In this document: in pieces, positions 54,426-64,000 of the stretch
Layout of the letters: every line of letters begins with the position of its first letter
Numbering within the stretch: the stretch's first letter is position 1
Program-made: the position numbers and the translations under genes
DNA from: Siphonodentalium dalli
Lineage: Eukaryota > Mollusca > Scaphopoda > Gadilida > Siphonodentaliidae
DNA: 64,000 nucleotides
Assembly (NCBI GenBank): GCA_032622095.1
Contig: CP136068.1
Span: 51,888,443 to 51,952,442, forward strand
Direction of reading: 5' to 3'
Notes under the pieces: generated by a model
Databases searched by the model: none
Seen by the model: the letters and a program-made list of their open reading frames with translations, nothing else
What the model was told of the DNA's origin: nothing

Positions 54426-55175
54426 AATGGTGGACCCCATTCAAACAAATTTTGATCCCAACTCTCCATAGGCCATATACACCAAATGCCATTTCTTGAT
54501 TGGTCGAACCAATTTTAACAAATCTGTAACCAATTTTAACAAATCTGTGACCTAGTCCCAAGTAACACAAGGACCCTCCATACTAGTTACTACATATAAG
54601 CTAAATAGGACTGATGGCTCTTGAGGAGGAGCCATTTTAAGAATTACTATGGGGGAAGAGTTATGTCCCTGGTCGCACTCCTATTTGACCTGGTTAACCC
54701 ATTTCAACAAATCTGAATCCCAGTCACCCAAGGACTCTCTATAACAAAATGTATGCTAAATATGCCAAATGGTTCTTGAGAAGATGTTTTTAAAATAACT
54801 AATGAGGGAAAGAATTATGTCCGTGGCTCTGACCCTATTTGACGCAGTGATCCAATTCTGAATCAAATCTGAATCCTAGTCACCCATACCAAATATAAGC
54901 TGAATAGGCCTGATGGTTCATGATAGGAAGACATTTTAAGAATGACAATGGATGGACAAGTTATGTCCCTGTCTCTGCCCTTATATTTGACCAGGTGACC
55001 TCATTTTAACATATCTGTATCCCTGTCACTCAAGGACCATCCATATCAATTATAAGCTAAATAGCCCCGATGATTCTTGAGAGGATGTTTTAAGAATTAC
55101 TATGGATGGAAAGAGTTAGGTCCCTAGCTATGCCACTTTTTTGACCATGCACATGTGACTCCCATTTGAACAGAA
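54426..55175 (-). repeat. Degenerate array of 'GACCCCATTTGAACAAATCT' units
   Basis: Four or five diverged units of about 155-165 bp with 'CAAATCTGAATCCCAGTCAC', 'CAAGGACCNTCCATACC', 'TATAAGCTAAATAGG' and 'AAGAGTTATGTCCCTGG'. Reverse orientation relative to 29,731-30,125. Confidence 0.7.
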
Positions 55176-55187
55176 CTTAAACTTAAA

Positions 55188-55600
55188 CGTTTAAACGCAA
55201 TAGTAGCAAGTACAATGTATGTCAATGACGATGTAGCTATTCGTGTAGGCTAATACGATAAACATCAGATATCAGCAATAACATTCCGTTTAAACGCAAT
55301 AACATTCTGTTTAAACGCAATAATTTATTGCGTTTAAACGCGTTAATATATTGCGTTTAAACGCAATAACATTCTGTTTAAACGCAATAACATTGCGTTT
55401 AAACGCAATAATTTATTGCGTTTAAACGCAATATTTTATTGCTTTTAAACGCAATAATATATTGCGTTTAAACGCAATAAGTTTGCGTTTAAACACAATA
55501 ATTTTTGCGTTTAAACGCAATAGTAGCGTTTACAATGTATGTCAATGACGATGTAGCTATTCATGTAGGCTAATTCGATAAACATCAGATATCAGTCTGC
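55188..55600 (+). repeat. Array of TTGCGTTTAAACGCAATAA palindromes
   Basis: Eleven near-identical boxes centred on GTTTAAAC lie at 55,287-55,520 with a mean spacing of about 22 bp; one more lies at 55,188. The array is bracketed by direct copies of a 75-bp segment ('ATGTATGTCAATGACGATGT', 'AGGCTAATNCGATAAACATC') at 55,205-55,282 and 55,527-55,602. The same segment with four boxes returns inverted at 61,210-61,365. Confidence 0.9.
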
Positions 55601-56044
55601 TCGTGTGTTGCCTTTGTGCGGCGACCATTTAGGATCAGTTAGGGTGTATGGTTCACCATGGAGTCTTGGGGGCCACCCTACATCACCCATCATTTGATCT
55701 AAATTGGCCAAGGGACTAAGATACAACTTTTTCCTATTTTAGACCAATTGGGGTAGGGTGTTAGGAGGCCATTTTGGATTGGGGTTGGGTGTTAGGCAAT
55801 AGAAAGGATGTAATGAGACCAACACACAACACACTTTGTTTGACTGAGATCGAACAAGAGGGCTTATCAATGACATGAGCGGCGTCCATTTTTAACAGGT
55901 GGAGTGTTTCAAAATACTGTATTGTGTGCCAACTTACAATATGATGGCTGAGAAATGGCATATGGGTTCCATATTCGGATCCCTCTGTGCGTCCATTTTA
56001 ACCGGTGTTTCAAAAGACTGTTTTGTGGGCCACAGTATTTTTCT
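55601..56044 (+). repeat. Inner part of the palindrome-bearing element, left side
   Basis: 'GCTCGTGTGTTGCCTTTG', 'GCGACCATTTAGGATCAG' and 'GGGGGCCACCCTACATCAC' match the mirror of 61,100-61,205. A second, diverged copy of similar sequence lies at 60,770-60,900 in plus orientation. It appears to be one end of a large element spanning to 61,370. Confidence 0.6.
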
Positions 56045-56730
56045 CAGGCTTGTCAACCGGTACCAGTACCAGTACCAGTACCGGTACCGGCGGTACTTGG
56101 CCGTTTCAACGGTACCGGTTCTGATTATCCTCAGTACTGACGGTTCTCGGTAATCGCCAAAAACAGTAGATAGATCAGTATAGATCGATTAAAATTGAAG
56201 GAACTTTGCTCTTTTAAGTGTGCCGCAACTGCCGCTTGCATTATGGTATGCTACTATTATATGTGTCAACAGATCAAGCACGCGGCGGCGGATGGCGAGT
56301 CTTGAAGCTGTTATCATTTTATTCAACAATGTATATATGTGTCATTGACTCAATGTGTTTTACATTATAACTAACATATGGGGATTGCAGCCTTGCAGGT
56401 ACATAACATTTATTTCAGTCATTCACCATATATATATACCATCTTTCCGATGTACGTATTTGAGCGCCTGAAGCCCTAAACTTAAAAGTTCTAACACCTA
56501 TCAGGCTGCCTAAATTATGGCACATTTTAGGTGATTATTGTGGGTGATAAATCCAACTATTTCAGACTATACTAATGCATGTATGTCACACATTTATGTG
56601 TGGCTGCTGTGGCATACGTGCATTAGAATAGTCTGACATGGTTGTATTTGTCATCCACAACAATCACCAACAAGAGCTACGCTGGGCGTGCAATATACGC
56701 CCTCTCTTGGGTCGGCGGAAACTGGTAAAA

Positions 56731-57700
56731 CAAGACAGTCAATGACTGTGGGGTCGCTCACCAGACTGCAAAGACTGATAAGACTGGGACTCTGGAGACC
56801 AAAACAGTGAGCACTTTTCATAATCACTTTAAAAGAAGTAGATTTAAACAGGATATGTGGCTAGAGAGACTTCAAGTATGTAGCTTGGTAAAAAAACACC
56901 TTGAAATTGCCAACTGTAGACTACTGATCACCCCCTCCTCCAGCTCAACAAGTCCCCTCCCGACCGGGATCCAGACTCCCAAGTCTTAGGTTGGAATTTC
57001 ACAACCGACACCTCAAACTTTCTCAATTGTTGGAAATTTCCAATCTCACAAGCGCCTTTTTCTAAAACCATTTAAACATGTTTGAAGCCCACTTATCCAT
57101 GGACCCAAAACACAATACATGTATGTCAGACCAATCAGTCAGGTGGTTCCCAAGGTAGATGTTTTAATGAATTTGGTATTTCTATTATTTTATTGGACAC
57201 AAAAGTGTTAACTCCCCATAGACTGCCAGTTCTTGACAGGTTGACCTCATTTTAACAAATCTGTATCTCAGTCACTAAAGGATCTTCCTGATTCCTCCAT
57301 ACTATATGTAAGCTAAATAGTCCAAAATCCCTTGAGAAGACATTTTAAGAATTACTATAGACATATAGTTATGTCCCTGGTCCCACCCTTTTACCCTGGT
57401 GACCCCATCTGAATAAATTTTAATCCCAGACACCAAAGAACCCTTCATACATATCATAAATATCAGTCAAGTCAAATAGACCTGATGGTCCTTGTGAAGG
57501 AAGCATATTAAGAGGGAAACTGTCCTTCGCTTGGCCCCTATTTGACCAGGTGACCCCATTAAAAAAAAAACATTCCATTCTATATAAGCCAACTAGTTCT
57601 TGCAAACATATTTTAAGAATTACTATGTAGTGAAATAGTTAAGTCTCTGGCTCTGCCCTTATTTGACTTTGTGATCCCATTTTCACAAATCTGATAAGGA
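56731..57700 (+). repeat. 'GACAGTCAATGACTGTG' family followed by degenerate units
   Basis: AAGACAGTCAATGACTGTGG at 56,732, 'GACTGGGACTCTGGAGACC', then from about 57,050 minus-strand 'TTGACCTCATTTTAACAAAT'-type units as at 54,426-55,175. Same composite order as the 54-kb copy. Confidence 0.7.
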
Positions 57701-57704
57701 TAAA

Positions 57705-58445
57705 AATTAAGTTCCCCAGTTGAAGTTGGTGATATTCACCCATTGGGCACCTCATTTATGAATTTTATCTTCTGCAAATTAGGGGATATAGAAACTTCCT
57801 AGAAGGGAAATTTAACTAACAACAATGTAAATTTGATACTATAGATACTTCCAAGAAGATGAGGCCTAAGCAGAATGAGGTTGTCAGAGGGTGAATTTGG
57901 TGATGCTAGCCTGCTGTGCCGGATAGCATCACAAAAAGCGTGTCTGTTCCTACATTGTGTATGCCTGGCCTCAAGCAACACAATGTATTATACAACAAGC
58001 CTTGAAATAGTGTGATAGTGTGTCTGTAATTTGCAGAGCGAGGTCCCCAGAGGGTGAATTTAGTGACGCTAAATTCACCCTCTGGGGACCTCATTCTGAT
58101 AAAGTCCTCAACTGCTATGGAAGACCTAGAATAAGATTGAAGTTCCCCAGTTGAAATTGGTGATGTTCACCCATTGGGCACCTCAATCATGAATTTTATC
58201 TTCTGCAAATTAAGGGATACAGAAACTTCCTAGAAGGGGAATTTAACTAACAACAATGTAAATTTGATACTATAGATACTTCCCAGAAGATGAGGCGTAA
58301 GCAGAATGAGATCTTGAGACTCTAGATACTTCCCAGAAGATGAGGCCTAAGCGGAATAAGGTTCTCAGAGGGTGTATTTGGTTATGCTAGCCTGCTGTGT
58401 AGGATAGCGTCACTAAATTCACCCTCTGTGAACCTCATTCTACAA
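57705..58445 (+). repeat. Tandem of the 'GAGGTCCCCAGAGGG' foldback unit
   Basis: Two main units (57,712-58,092 and 58,138-58,440) and a partial one at 58,318. Each has 'AGTTCCCCAGTTG', 'GGTGATNTTCACCCATTGGG', 'TTCTGCAAATTA', 'AACTAACAACAATGTAAATT' and 'AAGATGAGGC'. The palindrome at 58,040-58,092 has perfect 23-bp arms around GTGACGC. Relatives at 14,513-14,880 and 128-1,115. Confidence 0.8.
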
Positions 58446-58840
58446 ATGCCAGGCACTCTTTGAGAAAATGAAATTAATCTGATTTTAATGACCACTGAGT
58501 GATAATATAAACAACAAGGGTGCTTCATTGATAACACCATTAATCTCATTTAAATTATGGATGACATGAATACACTCCCTGGGGACTCTGTCTAAGGCTG
58601 CAGAAGCTCTCTTTATCTCTCTATCTGCCTTGCCATGATTGTGTCATGTCTATCAGTTCATAGGAGAGTTGCCTTGTAATGGGAATTTAAATAAATATAC
58701 TTTATTTACCTGTGAGTTAGGATGTGAGATAGGGTGGAATGCTGTTGGTTGGGGGTGGGGTTCTGGGTCATGTGGGGGGGTGATATTTTTTGTTTGTATG
58801 TTAAATTGATCAAGGAGTTCCTGAATTTTTTATTATTTTT
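58446..58840 (+). other. No gene recognised
   Basis: AT-rich, then a G/T-rich stretch (58,735-58,790). Nothing recognised. Confidence 0.4.
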
Positions 58841-58844
58841 TGGG

Positions 58845-59578
58845 GAATTATGGCCCTGGCTCCACCACTATTTGACCCAGTGACCCCATTTGAACAAATC
58901 TGAACCCCAGTCATTCAATGACCCCACATACCAAATATAAACTAAATCGGCTTAATGGTTATTGACAAGAAGTCGTTATAAGAATTACCAAGGAGGAATA
59001 TAGTTATGGCCCTGGTTTCGCAACTGTTTGACACAGTGACCTCATTTGAACAAATATTAATGACAGTCACCTAGGGAACATCCACCCCAAATATGATCAA
59101 AATGCAAAAATGTAATTTTTTGGTTTTTAGAGTTATGTCCCTGGCTCTGCCCCTAATTGACCCAGTGACCCAATTTGAACAAATCTGATTCCCAGTCACC
59201 CAAGGTCCCTCAGTACCAAATATAAGCTAATTCGGCCCAATTTTTTTGTAGAAGAAGTCATTGTAAGAATTACTATGAGTTATGGCCCTGGTTTCTCAAC
59301 TAATTGACCGGGTGACCTCATTTGAACAAATCTGAACACCAGTCACCCAAGGACCCTCCATACCAAATATTAGCTAAATCGGCACAATGGTTATGGACAA
59401 GAAGTTGTTGTAAGAATTACTGTGGAGGAATAGAATTATGGCCCTGGTTTCGCAACTATTTGACCCAGTGACCTCATTTGAACAAATCTGAATGAGAGTC
59501 ACCTAGGGAACATCCACACCAAATATGAACCAATTTGGTATGATGGTTTCAGAGGAGAAGATGTTTTTAAAAAAAGTT

Positions 59579-59610
<32 letters not shown>

Positions 59611-59672
59611 GACGGACGACGGACGAGGAGTGATGACTATAGCTCCACCGGAGACTTCGTCTCAGGTGAGCT
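58845..59672 (-). repeat. 'TTAGCTCACCTGAG' repeat, long copy
   Basis: Four to five units of about 165 bp ('GACCCCATTTGAACAAATCT', 'CCATACCAAATATAAGCTAA', 'AGAATTACTATGGAGGAATA') run into a (CAGA)n run, GACGGACGGACGACGG and TCTCAGGTGAGCTAA at 59,660. Reverse complement of the 29,731 copy, with more units. Confidence 0.8.
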
Positions 59673-60525
59673 AAAAAGGGCATAACTCTGGTAAAAAATT
59701 GGCGGACGGAACTCAAATTTGAACTTGACCTGTGTTTTGGTGGGAGAAAGTAATATACCAAATTATCATTGAATCCGATAAGCTCTAGTAAAGTTATCAT
59801 CCGGACAACAAATTTCAGGGATTTTCTAAGTCAAATTACGTAAAATAAGGGGCATAACTCCGGTGAAAATTGGCGGACGGAACCCAAATTCGAAGTTGAG
59901 CTGTCTTTTCTCCTAATAAACCCACATACCAAATTTGATTGAAATCGGTTCACTCTAACTAAAGTTATCATCCGGACAACAAATTTCAGGGATTTTCTAA
60001 GTCAAATTACGTCAAAAAAGGGGCCATAAAACGAAATTCGGACTTGAGCTGTATTTCGATATATGTAATCCACAAAAAAACGGGTTTTGCGTATAAACAT
60101 TCCAAAATCGAGTTATCATCCGGAAACCAAAAAACATAAGGGGCATAACTCTGCCAAAAATGGTCACAGAACCCAAGATCGAACTTGACCTGTGTTTTGG
60201 TGGGAGAAAGTAATATACCAAATTTGGATTAATTCCGATAAACTATACTAAAGTTATCATCCGGACAACAAATTTCAAGGATTTTCTAAGTAAAAAAATG
60301 TTAAATAAGGGGCATAACTCCGGTGAAAATTGGCGGGCGGAACCCAAATTCGAACTTGAACTTACTTTTCGGCTAATAAACCCACATACCAAATTTTGGT
60401 TCACTCTAACTAAAGTTATCATCCGGACAACAGGTTAACGGAGGGACGCCCGGACGGCCGCCCGCCCGGACGGACAGACCAATACTATAATACGGCCTTT
60501 TTTTCAAAAGGGCGTATAAAAACTG
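59673..60525 (-). repeat. Mollusc-type 'GGGGCATAACTCC' tandem array
   Basis: About four to five units of 130-160 bp: 'AAATTGGCGGACGGAACCCA', 'CCAAATTTGATTGAAATCGG', 'AAAGTTATCATCCGGACAAC' and 'AAATTTCAGGGATTTTCTAA'. Terminal ACGGACGCCCGGACGGCC and AATACGGCC. Frames on the minus strand here (for example 60,012-60,221) are repeat-derived. Confidence 0.8.
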
Positions 60526-60702
60526 GCACAAAGTGCCATACATTACCAGTAATTACCACATTAGAATATACTCTTTTAAATGTGTGATATGTAGTGGAAT
60601 AAACAATACAACACCAGTACCGGTACCGGTACCGCGGTTCCAACGCAGTACCGGTACTGACTACCTTGGTACCGGCGGTACTTTGACAAGCCTGATTTTG
60701 CT

Positions 60703-61370
60703 ATAGAGGACAGCTTGACAGTAATGCGTCAATAACGCTGTACCTACATGATCGATAAAGCACAAGAAATCCGCTCGTGTGTGGCTTTGGGCGGCGACCA
60801 TTTTGGATCAGGTGGGATATTGTGCGTGGATCGAAATGAGGGAATATTTGGGGCCATGCACCGTCGTTTGACATAAATCAGCCAAGGGACTGATCGTGAC
60901 ATGGTTGCCCTATTTGGACTCATCTGGGCGGAGATTGTTGGGGTGTGAAAGTGTATAATGGGGGCATCATATAACATCCTTTGTTTGACCAAAGACAAAA
61001 CACGAGCAGACTGATTTCTGGTATTTTATCGATGATTATATAGCCTACATGTAGCTTGACGTACGTTTTTCCATCTACTATTACATTTAAATGGAGATAA
61101 ATTAGATCAAACGATGAGTGATGAAGGGTGGCCCCCATGACCCCCTTCAGAACATCCCAACTGATCCTAAATGGTCACGGCCCAAAGGCAACACACAAGC
61201 AAACTAATATATGGTGTTTATCGAATTAGCCTATATGTATAGCTACATCGTCATTGACATACATTATATCCTCTACTATTGCGTTTAAATGCAAAACTTA
61301 TTGCGTTTAAATGCAATGTATTATTGCGTTTAAACGCTATAAATGATTGCGTTTCAACGCAATAATTTTT
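60703..61370 (-). repeat. Right end of the palindrome-bearing element
   Basis: On the minus strand this reads four GTTTAAAC-type boxes (61,285-61,365), then 'ATGTATGTCAATGACGATGT', 'AGGCTAATTCGATAAACACC', 'GTGTGTTGCCTTTGGGC' and 'GGGGGCCACCCTTCATCAC', colinear with 55,520-55,700. A further diverged 'GGGCGGCGACCATTTTGGAT' copy at 60,789 lies in plus orientation. The two ends are about 6.2 kb apart and enclose the hAT-like element. Confidence 0.65.
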
Positions 61371-61449
61371 TTTTATTGTGACCGCAATGGGCTTCCGTAC
61401 GAAATTAATCTCAATTAAAATAAAAAACAATTATTTTCAAAAAAAAAGA

Positions 61450-61798
61450 AGTTTTTTTTAAAAGTTGTGTCCCTGGTTCTGCCCCTATTTGACCTAGTGA
61501 CCCCATTTGAACAAATCTGAACCCCAGTCACCCAAGGACCCTCCATATCAAATATAAGCTAAATCGTCCAAATGGTTCTTGAGCAGAAGTCATTCTAAGA
61601 ATTACTATGGAGGAATAGAGTTATTTGAACAAATATGAACCCATTCGGTCTTATGGGTCCGAAGAAGAGGATGTTTAAAGAATTGTTGACGGACGGACAG
61701 ATGGACGGACAGACAAGAGCGGTGCGACGGATGGATGGACGGACGGACGAGGAGTGATGACTACATCTCCACCGGAGACTTTGTCTCAGGTGAGCTAA
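61450..61798 (-). repeat. 'TTAGCTCACCTGAG' repeat, short copy
   Basis: Same family as 58,845-59,672, ending in ATGGACGGACGGACGAGGAG and TCTCAGGTGAGCTAA. Confidence 0.8.
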
Positions 61799-62480
61799 AA
61801 AGGTATCTGTTGTTATGGGTTGGTGAAATAGGGTATCAAATATCAATTTGGAAAATCTCTGCAAATTCAAATTTAAAACCATAAAATGTACTTTATTGAT
61901 TTTGGTTTTAAATGATGTGAAAATACAATGTGATGAAATGATGCTGATAAATATACATTAAAATTGTGAACAAATATAAATGCTGCATATCACAAAGTAC
62001 ACCAAAATTAAATACTAACAAACTGGAAGACAGCCAGTGGCATGATCTAAACTTCTTCTTAAAATGTGAGCTATTGTGTTTGGGAGAATATCATGGTGAG
62101 ATTATTATATTACCACAAAGCCAAGTTTCCCCTGCCTTTCAAGCCAATCATATCAGCCAAGACAGATATTGTCAAAGATAATATTCCACCCTATGGCTCT
62201 CTTATAACAGACGTGAGTGGAAGAGATGGACTAGTTTTCCATATTATGAAGGTTCAGTATTTCTGTTTATGATGGGAGATCATAAATGGACAATTATTTT
62301 CCATGACAATGGACTTCCTTCATGCTGTATCAATTTGCATAATACATTGAGAAATGGATAAGCTATAATAATTGAATGCATTATTTGCATAAAATTTCTC
62401 TTGGAAGCGAGGCCTCGATAATCTCAGGGCATAAGTCTTTCTGACTTTCTTACATTTAACACTTTTGTCAATGCTGCTAA
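61799..62480 (+). other. No certain gene; weak exon candidate at 62,120-62,272
   Basis: A plus-strand frame from ATG 62,066 to TGA 62,270 includes DIVKDNIPPYGSLITDVSGR, whose composition is protein-like. There is no recognised family and no good splice donor. The rest is AT-rich. Confidence 0.2.
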
Positions 62481-62483
62481 GTA

Positions 62484-62698
62484 CAGTAATGCCCTAAGTA
62501 ATCGACCTCTTAACCACATCAGAATTATGGGTAACTTTTCAGGATTTAGTCGGAAATATGGCTTGTTGCCATTCATCGGAAAGCTCTCCCCGAGAGCTTT
62601 CCGATGAATGGCAACAAGCCACATTTCCGACTAAATCCTGAAAAGTTACCCATAATTCTGCTGTGGTTAAGAGGTCGATTACTTAGGGTATTACTGTA
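62484..62698. repeat. Near-perfect palindrome, arms about 105 bp
   Basis: Head-to-head copies of the start of the segmental-duplication repeat (GAGAGCTTTCCGATGAATGG, CAACAAGCCAYATTTCCGAC...) meet at GCTCTCCCCGAGAGC (about 62,583-62,597). Both arms extend to TACAGTAATGCCCTAAGTAA and its mirror with only a few mismatches. Confidence 0.9.
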
Positions 62699-62699
62699 G

Positions 62700-63600
62700 G
62701 CATCACATATTTCATAAAAATGAACTCAGAAAAAGTAACCCTTTCTGACAGTATCCTGACAGTATCGACATCAAGGACAACTATGATGAGCTGTTAATAT
62801 AAAACATGATACATCCTGCCCCAGGATTTTTGTCCCATTCCAGCATCAACCACAACCGATATACCAGACTGACGTGGACGAAGGAAACTTAGTCTAATTA
62901 CCATGATAAATTGATTCTGCTCATTAAACACAAGTAAAATCTAATTTAAGTTTGCAGTGAAAATAGAGCCCTGTCTAATAAAATTGCTTCATAGTTTTAG
63001 ATGCAATAGGTAGCAATACACAATTTCCAGCAATTCTGGCCAAACTTGGGAGGAATACTGAACTTCAAATCTATACTGAGCCATTATCTTTGGAATAGAC
63101 CCTATCAGGATTTTTTAAATTTTTGACAGAAATGGTAGGTGTAAACAAATATCTGTACTATGGCTTGTTCATACAATTTGTCACAGAGTTATATGCCCAA
63201 TTTTCCCCATTTTTGACTAAAATTTATAATTTTTAACCCAAAAGCAGACCATGACAGAGCGAATGTCAGTAAGTATGCTTCTTCTACAGATAGAGCTATG
63301 GTAGGGTAGAGAAATATTTAATATCAGGGGTGGCACAGTGGGTGGCATCAAAAAAGGTTATCATAGCAATTTCAAAATATTGTCTTGCATGCGCAGATGT
63401 CAAAATTCAGGTGAGAGAAATCGGGCTATTTTCCTATAGTCAAACATACGTAGTTGGCCTACACTAAATATGAAAATCATGTTACAAATATTTTTTTTTT
63501 ACTTTTCAGTTTTGTAAAATAATTAAACCATCAAGCCAGTAAAATCACATTTAACACAGGCTACAATGGCAGTTATTCCCCCCAGATATTTATTTTTCTA
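62700..63600 (+). other. No gene recognised
   Basis: AT-rich, non-coding, no repeat shared with the rest of the window. Confidence 0.4.
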
Positions 63601-63608
63601 TTTTTCAG

Positions 63609-63687
63609 ACCTCCAACAAACAGTGAAATTGTGTACTGCTACCTTAGAAGAATGCAACATATACCGATATGGTTGATGTGCGAATAG
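63609..63687 (+). other. Candidate terminal exon, unidentified
   Basis: After a pyrimidine-rich tract ending TTTTTCAG (63,608) one base and 25 codons run to TAG at 63,685: PPTNSEIVYCYLRRMQHIPI followed by W-L-M-C-E. Composition is protein-like and the acceptor is good, but no family is recognised and no partner exon is certain. Could be chance. Confidence 0.2.
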
Positions 63688-63861
63688 GATAGCACTATTC
63701 TGCTAGACTATTTACAAATCATGGTATGTTATATACATGTTTCCATCCAAGTCACTGTCAGTAAAATGTTTGTCACCATTTTCTCGGTTGACACAATCAT
63801 CAGAAAGGTTTACAGAATGTCACAGAACAGATCTGATAATTCACTAAATTCCCATTATTAA

Positions 63862-64000
63862 TGAAAGTGTCAATGATCCTGAAGCTCAACTTGGAGAGAA
63901 GATAATTTCATACTTTATAGTCAATGGAGCGATAATGAATGCGGAAAGTTTAAATGTTTGAGCAATACCACAGGTCAACCCGAAGAGCCATATGAAGTTT
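63862..64000 (+). repeat. 'AAGTGTCAATGA' element, cut by the window end
   Basis: TGAAAGTGTCAATGATCCTG and AGCTCAACTTGG match the start of 28,518 and 30,626. The rest lies beyond the window. Confidence 0.7.

Larger units (their letters stand above)
56045..60694. mobile_element. hAT-like element with GGTACC-rich ends, filled with other repeats (4.65 kb)
   Basis: Left end CAGGCTTGTCAACCGGTACC; right end mirrored CAGGCTTGTCAAAGTACCGC. Both are followed by many GGTACC/AGTACC boxes (56,057-56,155 and 60,612-60,682). Flanks ATTTTTCT (56,037-56,044) and ATTTTGCT (60,695-60,702) match at 7 of 8 bases. The interior consists largely of mollusc-type repeats (56,731-60,520) and no transposase was recognised. 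The span is an inference from the matching ends. Confidence 0.6.

Noticed and set aside
61375-61400. 'CCGCAATGGGCTTCCGTA' as a conserved end of the TTAGCTCACC family
   Set aside because: It also occurs at 30,108, but in a different orientation relative to that family, so it belongs to some other repeat.

Overview
The window looks like nuclear DNA of an animal, most probably a bivalve mollusc or another marine lophotrochozoan. It is AT-rich. It carries two intron-containing genes of animal type with GT/AG splice sites. The rest is packed with short non-autonomous DNA transposons, foldback repeats, minisatellites and long homopolymer runs. Dispersed repeats containing 'GGGCCATAACTC' and 'TTAGCTCACCTGAG' are, from memory, typical of mollusc genomes; the taxon call is an inference. 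No bacterial-style operon, rRNA gene, CRISPR array or LTR/viral protein was recognised.

Host genes. (1) 5,491-10,652, plus strand: the last four exons of an AKAP9/pericentrin-like centrosomal scaffold, with the PACT domain and the conserved extreme C-terminus. Upstream exons were not found and probably lie to the left of the window. (2) 33,162-50,949, minus strand: a complete three-exon ATP5MG gene (subunit g of mitochondrial ATP synthase, 123 aa) with introns of 5.3 and 12.2 kb and an NRF-1-type palindrome 19 bp upstream of the start codon. Almost all other open frames are chance or repeat-derived. A few coding-like segments (43.4, 50.4, 62.1 and 63.6 kb) remain unidentified.

Layout. 0-5.4 kb: nested repeats, including a 905-bp hAT-type element with an exact 8-bp target duplication. 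5.5-11.2 kb: AKAP9-like 3' end followed by a 32-bp minisatellite. 11.2-23.8 kb: foldback elements, a 0.9-kb element with 233-bp terminal inverted repeats, C26 and G27 runs, and long stretches with nothing recognisable. 23.8-29.7 kb: a tandem duplication whose two copies supply empty sites for each other's insertions. 31-42 kb: three related hAT-like elements; one sits in a minisatellite built from copies of the ATP5MG exon-2 splice donor. 42-51 kb: an inverted repeat enclosing a 1.85-kb element with a LINE fragment, then the ATP5MG promoter. 52-53.5 kb: a young element with a perfect 68-bp inverted repeat. 54-62 kb: a nested mass of mollusc-type repeats with an array of palindromic TTGCGTTTAAACGCAATAA boxes. 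62-64 kb: a near-perfect palindrome and two weak exon candidates.

The most unusual observation is the tandem array of ATP5MG splice donors. Next are the 22-bp-spaced palindrome array, the hAT-type element whose subterminal motif has a variant (TTTGGCTAA to TTTGGCAAA) in a second cluster, and a 14-bp motif occurring seven times in 2 kb.
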